Notes: a model not told the origin generated them from the sequence alone. A stretch of DNA of 64,000 nucleotides from Comamonadaceae bacterium (GCA_027486495.1 JAIXOZ010000174.1:1-64000); one strand, 5' to 3'; counted from the first letter of the stretch, positions 50,681 through 60,776 are shown. A program made the numbers and translations.

Positions 50681-52099
50681 TCAGTAATCGTCGCTGAGGC
50701 CCGAAGCCAGGCTTTCAAAACGCGTCAAGTTCTTCAAGAAAGTCAGGCGTACCGTGCCTGTCGGGCCATTACGCTGTTTACCGATGATGATCTCGGCCAC
50801 ACCAGGATCTTTAGAATCCTTGTTGTAGTAGTCGTCGCGGTAAATGAACATGATGATGTCGGCATCCTGCTCGATGGCACCCGATTCACGCAAGTCACTC
50901 ATCATGGGGCGTTTGTCAGTGCGCTGTTCAACGCTTCGGTTGAGCTGAGACAAAGCAATCACCGGGCACTGCAGCTCTTTGGCCAGCATTTTCAGACCCC
51001 GCGAGATCTCACCCAATTCGGTGGCGCGGTTATCGCCACCTGAACCACCCGAGCCACTCATCAACTGCAAATAGTCCACCACGATCAGCCCCAGCTTGCC
51101 ACACTGCCGGGCCAAGCGGCGCGCATTGGCCCGCAATTCAGAAGGTGTGAGGCCCGGCGTTTCGTCGATGTGCAAAGACACGGTGCGTAGCTTCTCAATC
51201 GCCTCGGTCAGGCGTGGCCACTCGTCGTCACTGAGCTTGCCCGTGCGCAAATGGCCCTGATCGATGCGACCAATCGAGCCCACCACACGCACGGCCAACT
51301 GGGATGCGCCCATTTCCATGGAAAACACCGCCACAGGCAAGCCCTCGTTCAAGGCCACATGCTCGGCGATGTTGATGGCAAAAGCGGTCTTGCCCATGGA
51401 GGGACGTGCAGCCAAAACCACCATGTCACCCGGCTGCAGACCCGACGTCATGCGGTCCAAATCGTAAAAGCCAGTGGGCACACCCGTGATGTCGTTGGGG
51501 TTGTCGGCCATCTCCTGCACGCGGTCGAGCAGCTCGACGACCAGCGTGTCCATGGATTGAAAGCCCTGTTTCATGCGGGAGCCTTCTTCACCGATGTTGA
51601 AGATCTTTTGCTCGGCTTCATCGAGGATACGGTCAATCGCCTTGCCTTGCGGATTGAAGGCATTGGTGGCGATTTCGTCGCTGGCGGATACCAGTTTGCG
51701 CAAGATGGAGCGCTCGCGCACGATCTCGGCATAGCGGCGGATGTTGCTGGCGCTGGGCACGTACTGGGCCAAAGAGTTCAGGTAACCCAAGCCACCCATT
51801 TCATCGGCCTTACCCTGGTTTTGTAACTGCTCGTTCACGGTGATGACGTCGGCCGGTTTGGAGGCATTGATCAAAGCCCCGATGGCTGCATAAATCAGTT
51901 TGTGCTCATGCCGATAAAAGTCATTGTCAACCAGCAAGTCCCCCACACGGTCCCATGCGCCGTTGTCTAGCAACAGTCCCCCCAGAACACTGGACTCGGC
52001 CTCAATCGAATGCGGTGGAACGCGCAACTTGGCCACTTGGCTGTCACCAGCAAGGTCAGAGGGGAATGGGTTCAATGAAGGAGAAAAAACGGCGGACAT
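50681..52099 (-). CDS. dnaB: Replicative DNA helicase DnaB
   Basis: DnaB is the hexameric 5'-3' helicase of the replication fork. The 472-residue protein has the N-terminal DnaG-interacting domain (VPPHSIEAESSVLGGLLLDNGAWDRVGDLL), the linker, and the RecA-like domain with Walker A VLAARPSMGKTAFAINIAEH, SMEMGASQLAVR, DYLQLMSGSGGSGGDNRATELGEISRGLKMLAKEL and QRNGPTGTVRLTF. It follows rplI after a terminator and about 170 bases, so it probably has its own promoter. Confidence 0.97.
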   Translation of the reverse strand: MSAVFSPSLNPFPSDLAGDSQVAKLRVPPHSIEAESSVLGGLLLDNGAWDRVGDLLVDNDFYRHEHKLIYAAIGALINASKPADVITVNEQLQNQGKADEMGGLGYLNSLAQYVPSASNIRRYAEIVRERSILRKLVSASDEIATNAFNPQGKAIDRILDEAEQKIFNIGEEGSRMKQGFQSMDTLVVELLDRVQEMADNPNDITGVPTGFYDLDRMTSGLQPGDMVVLAARPSMGKTAFAINIAEHVALNEGLPVAVFSMEMGASQLAVRVVGSIGRIDQGHLRTGKLSDDEWPRLTEAIEKLRTVSLHIDETPGLTPSELRANARRLARQCGKLGLIVVDYLQLMSGSGGSGGDNRATELGEISRGLKMLAKELQCPVIALSQLNRSVEQRTDKRPMMSDLRESGAIEQDADIIMFIYRDDYYNKDSKDPGVAEIIIGKQRNGPTGTVRLTFLKNLTRFESLASGLSDDY

Positions 52100-52159
52100 G
52101 GGTGTAAGGCCTTAAAAGACCATGGTAGTCGCAAAAACGCTGCAGGCTTGGGATAAGGC

Positions 52160-52168
52160 TGTGGAAAA
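52160..52168 (-). promoter_or_regulatory. DnaA-box-like 9-mer upstream of dnaB
   Basis: TTTTCCACA on the minus strand fits the relaxed DnaA box TTWTNCACA, 61 bases before the dnaB ATG. A single box has a fair chance of occurring randomly, so regulation by DnaA is only a possibility. Confidence 0.25.
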
Positions 52169-52220
52169 GCTCTGTGCATCCGGTGTTCTGCCCTGTAAAA
52201 GTCAGATCGCGTGAACCCAA

Positions 52221-52256
52221 ATAAAAAAGCCGCCAAGCACAAGGCCAGGCGGCTTT
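52221..52256 (-). terminator. Rho-independent terminator after rplI
   Basis: On the minus strand AAAGCCGCC and GGCGGCTTT pair around a 13-base loop followed by TTTTATTT. It ends the rpsF-priB-rpsR-rplI transcript before dnaB. Confidence 0.85.
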
Positions 52257-52273
52257 GCAGAAAGCAGCGAAAA

Positions 52274-52726
52274 TCAGGCTGTTTCGCCGTAAACTGTCAC
52301 GGTCACATCCACCACCACATCGGTGTGCAATGCCACCGACACCGTAGAGTCGCTTACCACCTTGATGGGACCGTGAGGCATACGGATCTGGGCCTTCACC
52401 AGTTTGTAGCCTTGCTTGTTCAGCTCATCGGCGATGTCATGATTGGTGACAGAGCCGAACAAACGGCCATCAACACCCGCTTTTTGAGACAGCTTGACCA
52501 CCAGGCCAGACAATTTCTCGCCTTGGGCTTGCGCATCGGCCAACTTGGCAGCAGCGGCTTTTTCCAGTTCAACGCGGCGGGCTTCAAACTCGGCCTTGTT
52601 GGCTTCGGTCGCACGGCGTGCACGACCTTGGGGGATCAAAAAGTTGCGTGCGTAACCGTCTTTAACTTTGACGATATCGCCCAAATTACCCAGGTTCACA
52701 ACCTTCTCGAGCAGAATGATTTGCAT
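52274..52726 (-). CDS. rplI: 50S ribosomal protein L9
   Basis: L9 is the elongated 50S protein bound near L1. The 150-residue sequence starts [36 protein letters not shown] (N-domain), then a long helix ([25 protein letters not shown]), then the C-domain ([19 protein letters not shown]). It follows rpsR by 11 bp. Confidence 0.98.
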   Translation of the reverse strand: MQIILLEKVVNLGNLGDIVKVKDGYARNFLIPQGRARRATEANKAEFEARRVELEKAAAAKLADAQAQGEKLSGLVVKLSQKAGVDGRLFGSVTNHDIADELNKQGYKLVKAQIRMPHGPIKVVSDSTVSVALHTDVVVDVTVTVYGETA

Positions 52727-52737
52727 GGTTGGACTCC

Positions 52738-53019
52738 TTAGACTTTGTGCTGGTCGGTATAGGGCAACATGGCCAAAAAGCGTGCGCGCTTGATGGCTGT
52801 GTTGAGCTGACGCTGGAAAATGGCGCGGGTGCCAGTCAAGCGTGCAGGGATGATCTTGCCGTTTTCGGCGATGAAGTCACGCAAGGTGTCCACATCTTTG
52901 TAGTCGATTTCTTCGACGCCCGTCACCGTGAAGCGGCAAAAACGCTTGCGCTTGAACAGCAGTGACTGGGTGTTGCGCTTGGGGCGCTTGTCTTTGTTGA
53001 ATTTTTTGAACGTGGCCAT
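52738..53019 (-). CDS. rpsR: 30S ribosomal protein S18
   Basis: S18 is a small basic 30S platform protein that contacts S6. The 93-residue sequence from [31 protein letters not shown] has the typical VDYKDVDTL-like ([28 protein letters not shown]) core. The start at 53019 has GGAGG upstream in gGCCTCCtg (minus strand AGGAGGCCCC); the ORF-track start 32 codons earlier is inside priB. Confidence 0.97.
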   Translation of the reverse strand: MATFKKFNKDKRPKRNTQSLLFKRKRFCRFTVTGVEEIDYKDVDTLRDFIAENGKIIPARLTGTRAIFQRQLNTAIKRARFLAMLPYTDQHKV

Positions 53020-53033
53020 GGGGCCTCCTGAAA

Positions 53034-53321
53034 TTAATCTTGCTGAAACTCTTGAATGTGCAACACGACACTTTTGCCTTGTCGAGGGGTGGCTAAAAAA
53101 CCCTGAAACGTCCATAAACTGCCAACCGCTTGCTTGACCAGTCTCTCGGCCAATGACCCAATGGCCAAGGCACGAAGCTTTAACTGGACTTTGCGCATTT
53201 GCCCGGCCTCTTCGATTTCAGAGGCGTGCTCCAAAATCAAATCAAGAGCAGGCAAACCAGCGGGGGTGTATCGCAAAGCGGCTTGCTCGGCAATACAGGC
53301 TTTCAGTTCGGTACGGTTCAC
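53034..53321 (-). CDS. priB: Primosomal replication protein PriB
   Basis: PriB is a single-stranded-DNA-binding OB-fold protein of the PriA-dependent replication-restart primosome. The 95-residue sequence has [39 protein letters not shown] and [24 protein letters not shown], the betaproteobacterial form. The start is GTG; an in-frame TGA lies two codons upstream, so no earlier start exists, and the AGGA overlaps the codon almost directly. It sits between rpsF and rpsR as usual. Confidence 0.92.
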   Translation of the reverse strand: MNRTELKACIAEQAALRYTPAGLPALDLILEHASEIEEAGQMRKVQLKLRALAIGSLAERLVKQAVGSLWTFQGFLATPRQGKSVVLHIQEFQQD

Positions 53322-53338
53322 TCCTCAACAAGTCAGTA

Positions 53339-53704
53339 TCAAGCGGCGAATTCGGCTTGTTGGGTTTTGCGGGCTTCTTCGCGCTCGACTTGCTTCATCA
53401 TGGATGAAGGGCCGGTGTCGGCTTTTTTCTTCAGCACAGTCAGGTGACGCAACACGGCGTCGTTGAACTTGAAGGCATGCTCAAGCTCAGCCATAACCGC
53501 CTGGTCGGCTTCGATGTTCACGCACAGGTAGTGGGCTTTGCCCAACTTGTTGATCTGGTACGCCAGTTGACGGCGACCCCAGTCTTCCACACGGTGGATG
53601 CTGCCACCGCCGGCAGTGATCATGCCTTTGTAGCGCTCCAGCATGGCCGGCACTTGTTCGGACTGATCGGGGTGGATCAGCAAAATGATTTCGTAATGAC
53701 GCAT
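53339..53704 (-). CDS. rpsF: 30S ribosomal protein S6
   Basis: S6 is a 30S platform protein paired with S18. The 121-residue sequence begins [25 protein letters not shown], continues [35 protein letters not shown], and ends with a short charged tail. It heads the rpsF-priB-rpsR-rplI operon. A TATAAT box lies about 80 bases upstream. Confidence 0.98.
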   Translation of the reverse strand: MRHYEIILLIHPDQSEQVPAMLERYKGMITAGGGSIHRVEDWGRRQLAYQINKLGKAHYLCVNIEADQAVMAELEHAFKFNDAVLRHLTVLKKKADTGPSSMMKQVEREEARKTQQAEFAA

Positions 53705-53784
53705 TGAGACTCCTTGAGGTTAACCCAAATGGTTGGAATAGCTGCCCCCAGCGTCTGACGGGGTGCAGCAAGGCGAAGCCTAAG

Positions 53785-53790
53785 ATTATA
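53785..53790 (-). promoter_or_regulatory. Candidate -10 box for the rpsF operon
   Basis: Perfect TATAAT on the minus strand in GGCTATAATCTTAGG, 10 bases past the symporter stop and 80 bases before the rpsF ATG. The -35 region has no clear match. Confidence 0.45.
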
Positions 53791-53799
53791 GCCTGATGT

Positions 53800-55926
53800 T
53801 TACAGCCCTGGATAGCTGTTGGGCGGGCCGCCTTTTGGAGTCTGCGAAAGCAGGTTGGGGGCCGGCAGTTGCTGCGGGATCAGCCAGGTGGCCAATACCA
53901 TGACCGCGAACCCCGCAGGGACGCCAAAAACACCTGCGGACAAGGGCTGTATGCCCCACCACAAGCCACCAAAAGGATCCAACGCCCAAAAATGGCGGAA
54001 ACCGGGGGCATTGACCACCATGTAAAAAATGGTCACACCCAAGCCCGACAACATGCCCAGCACCACCGCCGTACGATGCACCCGCTGCCAAGCCATGCCC
54101 AGCACCATGCCCGGAAAGAAGGCGGAGGCGGCCAGAGAAAAAGAAGCCGACACCAAGGCCAGGATTTCTGCGGGTTTGAAAGCTGCCACCACCGCAGCCA
54201 ACATGGCCACGGCCAGCAAAGCGAACTTGGACAGAATCACTCGCCCTTCAGAAGACTTAGGGCCATTGATGCCATTGGGCCGCATGTCGCGCACCAAGGC
54301 GTTGCTGATCGTCAACAACAAACCATCGGCCGTCGACAAAGCGGCTGCCAGCCCGCCGGCGGCCACCAAGCCAGACACCACAAACGGCATCCCGCCCAAT
54401 TCGGGTGTGGCCAACATGATCATGTCCGCCCCGAGCTTGAGCTCACCCAGTTGCAAAATGCCGTCGCCGTTGACGTCCGAAAACGACAGCAAGGCCGAAT
54501 CCAACCTGGCCCACTGCGCCATCCAGCTGGGCAAGTCGGCAAAACTGCTGCCAACCAAGGTGTTGAGCACCTCAAACTTCACCAGCACCGCCAATGCGGG
54601 CACACTCAGGTAAATCAGGCCGATGAAAAACAAGGACCAGGCCACGGAGCTGCGCGTTTCGGACACAGAGGGCGAGGTGTAAAAGCGAGTCAACAAATGC
54701 GGCAAACCTGCCGTGCCAATCATCAGGCAAAACACCAGGGCCAGGAAATTCAGGCGCGACTCGCTGAACAGTTTTTCTGGGGCCAACCCGCCATCGGGTT
54801 CCCCGGTAAAAGCCTGAGTGTGCGGCGGCATGCCGCCCAAAGGCCGCGCGCGCTCCAGGTTGTCGTGCATCGCACGGGTCCACAGCTCACGGGCGGCAGA
54901 GGGGTCGTGAGGCACAGCCAGCAGCTCACGGCGGACTTGGGCAATGGTGGCAAAGTCGGCCCCCTGCGTTTTGAGCAAGCGGATTTTCTCCTCCAATTCC
55001 TGACGCAGATCGACCATGGCCGCCTCCACATCTTGCAAGCGCGAAGCAAAGAGTTTGGCTCGTTGAGCGTATTCGCGGCGCACCTCCAGCTCGGACGGGT
55101 CTTCCATCAGACGCTTTTCGATGCTGGCAATGGCCGACAGCTGTGCACCGTAAACCCAAGGTGCCACAGGGTTGCCCAGTTGTTTGTAGGCCAGCCAGGA
55201 CACCGGAATGAGAAAAGCAAACAGCAGCATGATGTACTGCGCCACTTGGGTCCAAGTGATGGCCCGCATGCCACCCAGAAACGAGCACAGCAAAACACCG
55301 CCCAAACCCAACAAGATGCCGATTTCGAACTGCACGCCGGTCAGACGCGATGCGATGAGGCCTATGCCATAAATTTGGGCGACCACATAGGTGAATGAAC
55401 ACAACACCGAGGCCAGGGCTGCAATCACCCTTGGCCAGCGACCGCCATAGCGCTGGTCGAAATAATCGGGCAAGGTGTACAAGCGCAATGCACGCAAGTG
55501 CGGGGCAATCAACAAGGCCACCAGACAAAAACCGCCTGTCCAGCCGATCACATAGGCCAGGCCACCGGGCTGGTTGCCACTGCCGGAAAAGCCCTGCAGG
55601 TACAGCGCCCCCGCCAGACTGATGAACGAGGCCGCGCTCATCCAGTCCGCAGCTGTGGCCATGCCGTTGTACATGGCCGGGATGCGCCGACCGGCCACGT
55701 AATACTCTTCCTCGTCCGTGGTCCTTCCAGCGATCCCGATCAGTGCGTAGATCATGACCGTGCTGAACAAGAAAATCGGACCGATCAGATTGCGGGACAG
55801 ACCCGAGCGCTCAGCCCAGGCCATGCTACCGATCAAGCCCAGCAGAAAAACGACATAAATCAAAACGTTGCGGTGCAGTCGCCAGCGGTAAGCCGAAGAC
55901 ATGGCAACGTCATGGGGTTTGCTCAT
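53800..55926 (-). CDS. Sodium:solute symporter, VC_2705-type, with coiled-coil insert
   Basis: This 708-residue inner-membrane protein of the SSS family is close to the acetate/monocarboxylate symporters. Landmarks are EEEYYVAGRRIPAMYNGMATAADWMSAASFISLAGALYLQG, GVLLCSFLGGMRAITWTQVAQYIMLL and VVSGLVAAGGLAAALSTADGLLLTISNALVRD. Between membrane segments, about residues 265-330 form a charged coiled-coil (RLQDVEAAMVDLRQELEEKIRLLK), and residues 484-495 (DVNGDGILQLGE) look like an EF-hand calcium loop. There is an extra N-terminal helix. The ATG at 55926 is 33 bp after ppsA, suggesting uptake of a three- or two-carbon acid linked to gluconeogenesis. No DUF4212 partner gene is adjacent. Confidence 0.88.
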   Translation of the reverse strand: MSKPHDVAMSSAYRWRLHRNVLIYVVFLLGLIGSMAWAERSGLSRNLIGPIFLFSTVMIYALIGIAGRTTDEEEYYVAGRRIPAMYNGMATAADWMSAASFISLAGALYLQGFSGSGNQPGGLAYVIGWTGGFCLVALLIAPHLRALRLYTLPDYFDQRYGGRWPRVIAALASVLCSFTYVVAQIYGIGLIASRLTGVQFEIGILLGLGGVLLCSFLGGMRAITWTQVAQYIMLLFAFLIPVSWLAYKQLGNPVAPWVYGAQLSAIASIEKRLMEDPSELEVRREYAQRAKLFASRLQDVEAAMVDLRQELEEKIRLLKTQGADFATIAQVRRELLAVPHDPSAARELWTRAMHDNLERARPLGGMPPHTQAFTGEPDGGLAPEKLFSESRLNFLALVFCLMIGTAGLPHLLTRFYTSPSVSETRSSVAWSLFFIGLIYLSVPALAVLVKFEVLNTLVGSSFADLPSWMAQWARLDSALLSFSDVNGDGILQLGELKLGADMIMLATPELGGMPFVVSGLVAAGGLAAALSTADGLLLTISNALVRDMRPNGINGPKSSEGRVILSKFALLAVAMLAAVVAAFKPAEILALVSASFSLAASAFFPGMVLGMAWQRVHRTAVVLGMLSGLGVTIFYMVVNAPGFRHFWALDPFGGLWWGIQPLSAGVFGVPAGFAVMVLATWLIPQQLPAPNLLSQTPKGGPPNSYPGL

Positions 55927-55958
55927 CGCCTTGTCCTGATCATGTGAAGACCTCGGGC

Positions 55959-58349
55959 TCAGCGTCCCAGATTCGTCCAGGTCTCGATGACGGTGTCCGG
56001 GTTCAGCGAAATGGAGCTGATGCCTTGGTCCATCAACCAATGCGCAAAATCCGGATGGTCGGATGGACCTTGGCCGCAAATGCCGATGTACTTGCCCTGA
56101 ACCAAGCAAGCTTGAATAGCTTGCGAGATCAAGGCCGTGACTGCGGGATCGCGCTCGTCAAAGTCTGCGGCCAACAACTCCAAACCCGAGTCGCGGTCCA
56201 GACCCAAGGTCAGTTGAGTCAGATCGTTCGAACCAATCGAGAAACCGTCAAAAAACTCCAAGAAGCGCTCGGCCAGGATGGCGTTGCTCGGCACTTCGCA
56301 CATCATGATGATCTTGAGCTCGTTTTCACCACGGCACAACCCCTGGCTGGCCAGCAGTTGAGTGACCTTTTCGGCTTGCCCCAAAGTGCGCACAAAGGGC
56401 ACCATGATCTGAACGTTGGTCAGGCCCATCTCGCCACGCACCCGTTTGAGGGCTTCACACTCCATCGCAAAAGCTTCGCCAAAATCCCGGCTGATGTAGC
56501 GTGCAGCGCCGCGGAAACCCAGCATCGGGTTTTCTTCTTCCGGCTCGTAACGACTGCCGCCAATGAGCTTGCGGTATTCGTTGCTCTTGAAGTCTGACAA
56601 ACGCACGATGACCGGCTTGGGCCAGAAGGCGGCCGCGATGCTGGCCACACCTTCGGCGACCTTGTCGACGTAAAAAGCTCGGGGAGAAGCGTGGCCACGG
56701 GCCACCGATTCAACGGCTTTTTTCAGGTCAGCATCGATGGCGGGGTAATCCAAGATGGCTTTGGGGTGCACGCCGATGTTGTTATTGATGATGAATTCCA
56801 GACGGGCCAGGCCCACGCCGGCATTGGGCAGCTGGGCAAAATCAAAGGCCAGTTGGGGATTGCCCACGTTCATCATGATCTTCGTTTTGATCTCAGGCAG
56901 CACGCCACGCTGGATCTCGCTGACTTCAGTTTCGAGCAGGCCATCGTAAATGTGCCCGGTATCACCTTCGGCGCAACTGACGGTAACCAAACTGCCTTCG
57001 GTCAATTGCTCGGTGGCATTGCCACAACCGACCACAGCCGGAATGCCCAATTCACGGGCAATAATGGCCGCATGGCAAGTGCGGCCGCCACGGTTGGTCA
57101 CAATGGCGCTGGCGCGCTTCATCACCGGTTCCCAATTCGGGTCGGTCATGTCGGTCACCAAAACATCGCCGGGCTGAACTTGGTCCATCTCACTGATGTG
57201 GTGAACCAGGCGAACCGGTCCTGTGCCGATCTTCTGCCCAATCGCCCTGCCCTCGGCCAAAATGGCACTTTTGCCTTTGAGCTTGTAGCGCAGTTCAGGC
57301 GTACCTTTGGCCTGACTTTTCACGGTCTCAGGGCGTGCTTGCAAGATATACAGCAAACCGTCGGTGCCGTCCTTACCCCATTCGATGTCCATGGGACGGC
57401 CGTAATGCTGCTCAATGACCACCGCATAGCGGGCCAACTGCTCGACCTCGTCATCGGTCAGGCTGTAGCGGTTGCGCAGTTCGGTGGGCACGTCGGTGGT
57501 TTTGACCAACTTGCCAGATGCAGCTTTTTCTTCGGAGCTGGCAAACACCATCTCGATCAGCTTGGAGCCCAGATTGCGGCGGATCACGCTGCGGTTTCCG
57601 GCGGCCAACATGGGTTTGTGGACATAGAACTCGTCGGGATTGACAGCACCCTGCACCACCGTCTCGCCCAGCCCGTAACTCGAGGTAATGAACACCACGT
57701 CTTCAAAGCCCGACTCGGTGTCGATGGTGAACATGACGCCTGCCGCGCCCAGGTCCGAGCGCACCATGCGCTGCACGCCAGCTGACAAGGCCACATCGGC
57801 GTGGGCAAAACCCTTGTGCACGCGGTAGCTGATGGCGCGGTCGTTGTACAAAGAGGCAAACACCTCTTTCATTTTGTGAAGGACATCGTCGATGCCGACC
57901 ACGTTCAAAAAGGTTTCTTGTTGCCCGGCAAACGAGGCGTCAGGCAAGTCTTCAGCCGTGGCCGAAGAACGCACCGCAAAGGAAGCCTCGGGATTGCCGC
58001 CCTGCAGGCGCACAAATTCTTCGCGGATGGCTTGTTCCAGATCCGCCGGAAAAGGCTGGGCTTCGACCATGGCACGGATTTCTGCCCCCGCAGCGGCCAA
58101 AGCCCGCACATCTTCAGTGTCCAATGCATCGAGTCGGGCATTGATGCGCTCAGTCAGGCCGCCAAACGCCAAAAACTGGCGGAAGGCATGGGCCGTGGTG
58201 GCAAAGCCTGTGGGCACGCGCACGCCCGAGGGCAATTGGGAAATCATCTCCCCCAAGCTGGCGTTTTTGCCGCCGACCGACTCGACGTCGGTCATGCGCA
58301 ACATCTCAAAGGGAACGACCAAAGCGGTCTCACTGAAAAGATCAGACAT
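55959..58349 (-). CDS. ppsA: Phosphoenolpyruvate synthase
   Basis: PpsA makes PEP from pyruvate, ATP and water, releasing AMP and phosphate, for gluconeogenesis. The 796-residue protein has the N-terminal ATP-binding domain ([42 protein letters not shown]), the phospho-His domain ([24 protein letters not shown], His about 425) and the C-terminal PEP-binding barrel ([39 protein letters not shown], catalytic [15 protein letters not shown]). The ATG at 58349 has GGAG 6 bases upstream; the ORF-track TTG does not. Its regulator ppsR is divergent. Confidence 0.97.
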   Translation of the reverse strand: MSDLFSETALVVPFEMLRMTDVESVGGKNASLGEMISQLPSGVRVPTGFATTAHAFRQFLAFGGLTERINARLDALDTEDVRALAAAGAEIRAMVEAQPFPADLEQAIREEFVRLQGGNPEASFAVRSSATAEDLPDASFAGQQETFLNVVGIDDVLHKMKEVFASLYNDRAISYRVHKGFAHADVALSAGVQRMVRSDLGAAGVMFTIDTESGFEDVVFITSSYGLGETVVQGAVNPDEFYVHKPMLAAGNRSVIRRNLGSKLIEMVFASSEEKAASGKLVKTTDVPTELRNRYSLTDDEVEQLARYAVVIEQHYGRPMDIEWGKDGTDGLLYILQARPETVKSQAKGTPELRYKLKGKSAILAEGRAIGQKIGTGPVRLVHHISEMDQVQPGDVLVTDMTDPNWEPVMKRASAIVTNRGGRTCHAAIIARELGIPAVVGCGNATEQLTEGSLVTVSCAEGDTGHIYDGLLETEVSEIQRGVLPEIKTKIMMNVGNPQLAFDFAQLPNAGVGLARLEFIINNNIGVHPKAILDYPAIDADLKKAVESVARGHASPRAFYVDKVAEGVASIAAAFWPKPVIVRLSDFKSNEYRKLIGGSRYEPEEENPMLGFRGAARYISRDFGEAFAMECEALKRVRGEMGLTNVQIMVPFVRTLGQAEKVTQLLASQGLCRGENELKIIMMCEVPSNAILAERFLEFFDGFSIGSNDLTQLTLGLDRDSGLELLAADFDERDPAVTALISQAIQACLVQGKYIGICGQGPSDHPDFAHWLMDQGISSISLNPDTVIETWTNLGR

Positions 58350-58431
58350 GCAAAGCTCCAAAGTTAAAACCCGGCTCCATGGTGCAGATCAGGGTTGTGT
58401 TGTTCTTTGAATAGAACCCCGAGCGAACAGC

Positions 58432-58470
58432 TGTGGATAATTGACTGATTTTAGGGGTCATGTTGACCCC
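58432..58470. promoter_or_regulatory. ppsA-ppsR intergenic palindrome and DnaA-box 9-mer
   Basis: GGGGTCA-TGT-TGACCCC (58454-58470) has perfect 7-bp arms, 24 bases before the ppsR ATG and about 105 bases before the ppsA ATG. Just upstream TGTGGATAA (58432-58440) is the exact complement of the DnaA box TTATCCACA. The palindrome is a candidate shared operator; the binding protein is unknown. Confidence 0.45.
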
Positions 58471-58493
58471 GGCCATTGAAATAAATAACAAGC

Positions 58494-59315
58494 ATGCCCA
58501 AACGCACTGTATTTTTTGTATCGGACGGCACAGGCATCACCGCCGAAACTTTTGGCAACGCCATCTTGGCCCAGTTCGACATGAAGTCTCGCCATGTTCG
58601 ATTGCCATTCACAGACACCATCGACAAAGCACATCAAGCGGTGCGGCAGATCAACCACACCGCCGATACAGAAGGCACCAAGCCGATTGTGTTCACCACG
58701 CTGGTGAACATGGATGTCCTCAAAGTGCTTCAAGACCATTGCCAAGGCATGCTGCTCGACATGTTCGGTACATTCGTCAATCCTTTGGAAGCCGAGCTCG
58801 GCATCAAGTCACACCACCGGGTGGGACGTTTTTCAGATGTGAGCAAAAGCAAGGAATACCACGACCGGATCGAAGCCATCAACTTTTCTCTGGCGCACGA
58901 CGATGGGCAATCCAACCGCGACTTGGATTTGGCCGAGGTGATTTTGGTGGGTGTGAGTCGCAGCGGCAAAACCCCGACCAGCTTGTACCTGGCCATGCAA
59001 CACGGCCTGAAAGCGGCCAACTACCCCTTGATTCCCGAAGACTTTGACCGCAAGCAACTGCCGCCAGCCTTGGTACCTCATCGCAAAAAAATCTTCGGTC
59101 TGAGCATCCATCCAGACCGCTTGGCCGAAATCCGCGCCGAACGCAGGCCCAATTCGCGTTACGCCAGCATCGAAAACTGCCGCATGGAAGTCTCGGAAGC
59201 TGAAGCCATGATGCGCCGATCAGGCATCCGGTGGTTGTCCACAACCACCAAGTCCATCGAAGAAATCGCCACCACCATCTTGCAAGAGATCAAGCCTGAT
59301 CGGCTGATCTACTAA
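58494..59315 (+). CDS. ppsR: PEP synthase regulatory protein (kinase/pyrophosphorylase)
   Basis: PpsR (DUF299) is a bifunctional enzyme that inactivates PpsA by ADP-dependent threonine phosphorylation and reactivates it by phosphate-dependent pyrophosphorolysis. The 273-residue protein starts RTVFFVSDGTGITAETFGNAILAQF and has the P-loop GVSRSGKT at 153-160. Further family blocks are KIFGLSIHPDRLAEIRAERR and the C-terminal SIEEIATTILQE. It is divergent from ppsA, the usual arrangement. Confidence 0.97.
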   Translation: MPKRTVFFVSDGTGITAETFGNAILAQFDMKSRHVRLPFTDTIDKAHQAVRQINHTADTEGTKPIVFTTLVNMDVLKVLQDHCQGMLLDMFGTFVNPLEAELGIKSHHRVGRFSDVSKSKEYHDRIEAINFSLAHDDGQSNRDLDLAEVILVGVSRSGKTPTSLYLAMQHGLKAANYPLIPEDFDRKQLPPALVPHRKKIFGLSIHPDRLAEIRAERRPNSRYASIENCRMEVSEAEAMMRRSGIRWLSTTTKSIEEIATTILQEIKPDRLIY

Positions 59316-59418
59316 AAAGACGCCCAAAAAGACCTCGGACATGACCCACAAAACGGGTGAGACGTACACACCCAAGTCCGGCCGCAAGAGAACGGGGAAC
59401 TGAAAAGTCAAGGGGGCC

Positions 59419-60747
59419 TCAAGCCAAGGTGGCCGCAATCCGTTCAGCGCATTGGCGCGCTTGCGCTGCATCTCTGGCTTCAACCATGACGCGCACCAAG
59501 GGTTCGGTGCCACTGGCCCGAATCAAAACCCGACCAGCATCGCCCAGCTCGGTTTCGACCGCTTGTTTGGCCGCCCACAAAGAGGCGTGCCCTTGCCAAT
59601 CAAAACCGGGCGACAGGCGCACATTGATCAAGGTTTGCGGAAAGAGACTGACCCCTTCAAGAAGCTGCGCCATGGTCTGACCACTGCTCACACACGCTTG
59701 CAGCACCTGCAAAGCACTGACCAAACCATCACCCGTGGTGTGCTTGTCCAGGGCCAGCAAATGGCCCGAGCCCTCTCCGCCAAGCAACCAGCCTTTGTCG
59801 TGCAGGACCTCCAGCACGTAACGGTCGCCCACTTTGGCCCGCACAAATTGCACGCCACGCTTTTGGAGGGCAATCTCCACTGCCAGATTGGTCATCAAGG
59901 TGCCCACGGCACCGGGTACAGCTTCGTCCCGGGCCAAGCGGTCGGCGACCATCAGGTACAACAATTCATCACCATTGAACAAGCGCCCCGTCGCATCCAC
60001 CAACTGAAGTCGGTCGGCATCACCATCGAGGGCCACACCGTAATCGGCCCGGTGGTCCTTGACCGCCTGCACCAGTGCCTCGGGGTGGGTCGCACCGACA
60101 CCCTTGTTGATGTTCTGTCCATCGGGCGCACAACCGATAGCGATCACTTCTGCCCCCAATTCGTGAAACACCTTGGGCGCAATCTGGTAGGCCGCTCCGT
60201 GGGCGGCGTCCACAACGATTTTCAGGCCCTTGAGGGTCAGGTCGTTGGAGAACGTACTTTTGCAAAACTCAATGTAACGGCCCGCCGCATCGTCCAAACG
60301 CCGGGTCTTGCCAAGGGCGGCCGAATCCACCCAAACCGGGTCCTCCAACAACCTGGCCTCGACCGTTTCCTCCCAGTCATCAGACAATTTCTGACCTTTA
60401 GCGCTGAAGAACTTGATGCCATTGTCGGCAAACGCATTGTGACTGGCACTGATGACAACACCCAATGAAGCGCGTTGCGCACGGGTCAGATAAGCAACTG
60501 CCGGCGTGGGCACAGGCCCGAGCAAGACCACGTCGACGCCCGCAGAATTGAAACCGGACTCCAATGCACTTTCGAGCATGTACCCGGAAATGCGGGTGTC
60601 TTTGCCAATCAGAACCACAGGATGCGCCCCCTGGGCCTTCAGCACACGGCCTACCGCATGGGCCAGACGCAAAATGAAATCCGGGGTGATCGGGCTTTTC
60701 CCCACTGTGCCGCGAATGCCGTCTGTCCCAAAATACTGCCGAGCCAT
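59419..60747 (-). CDS. glmM: Phosphoglucosamine mutase
   Basis: GlmM interconverts glucosamine-6-phosphate and glucosamine-1-phosphate for peptidoglycan and LPS synthesis. The 442-residue protein begins [13 protein letters not shown]. It has the phosphoserine loop [19 protein letters not shown] with catalytic Ser102, the magnesium motif [13 protein letters not shown] and the phosphate-binding [15 protein letters not shown]. The residue after SASHN is Ala where Pro is usual. I use the ATG at 60747, with AAAGGA 7 bases upstream. It lies 29 bp after the folP stop, the conserved ftsH-folP-glmM order. Confidence 0.96.
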   Translation of the reverse strand: MARQYFGTDGIRGTVGKSPITPDFILRLAHAVGRVLKAQGAHPVVLIGKDTRISGYMLESALESGFNSAGVDVVLLGPVPTPAVAYLTRAQRASLGVVISASHNAFADNGIKFFSAKGQKLSDDWEETVEARLLEDPVWVDSAALGKTRRLDDAAGRYIEFCKSTFSNDLTLKGLKIVVDAAHGAAYQIAPKVFHELGAEVIAIGCAPDGQNINKGVGATHPEALVQAVKDHRADYGVALDGDADRLQLVDATGRLFNGDELLYLMVADRLARDEAVPGAVGTLMTNLAVEIALQKRGVQFVRAKVGDRYVLEVLHDKGWLLGGEGSGHLLALDKHTTGDGLVSALQVLQACVSSGQTMAQLLEGVSLFPQTLINVRLSPGFDWQGHASLWAAKQAVETELGDAGRVLIRASGTEPLVRVMVEARDAAQARQCAERIAATLA

Positions 60748-60776
60748 GCCATGGTCCTTTTTTGTAATGAATTCCT

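Noticed and set aside
53869-55398. 509-residue plus-strand ORF opposite the symporter
   Set aside because: Composition (Gln/His/Arg-rich) and total overlap with the symporter mark it as a shadow.
59316-59418. Terminator between convergent ppsR and glmM
   Set aside because: Only a five-pair GGGTG/CACCC stem without a T-run is visible; not enough to call.
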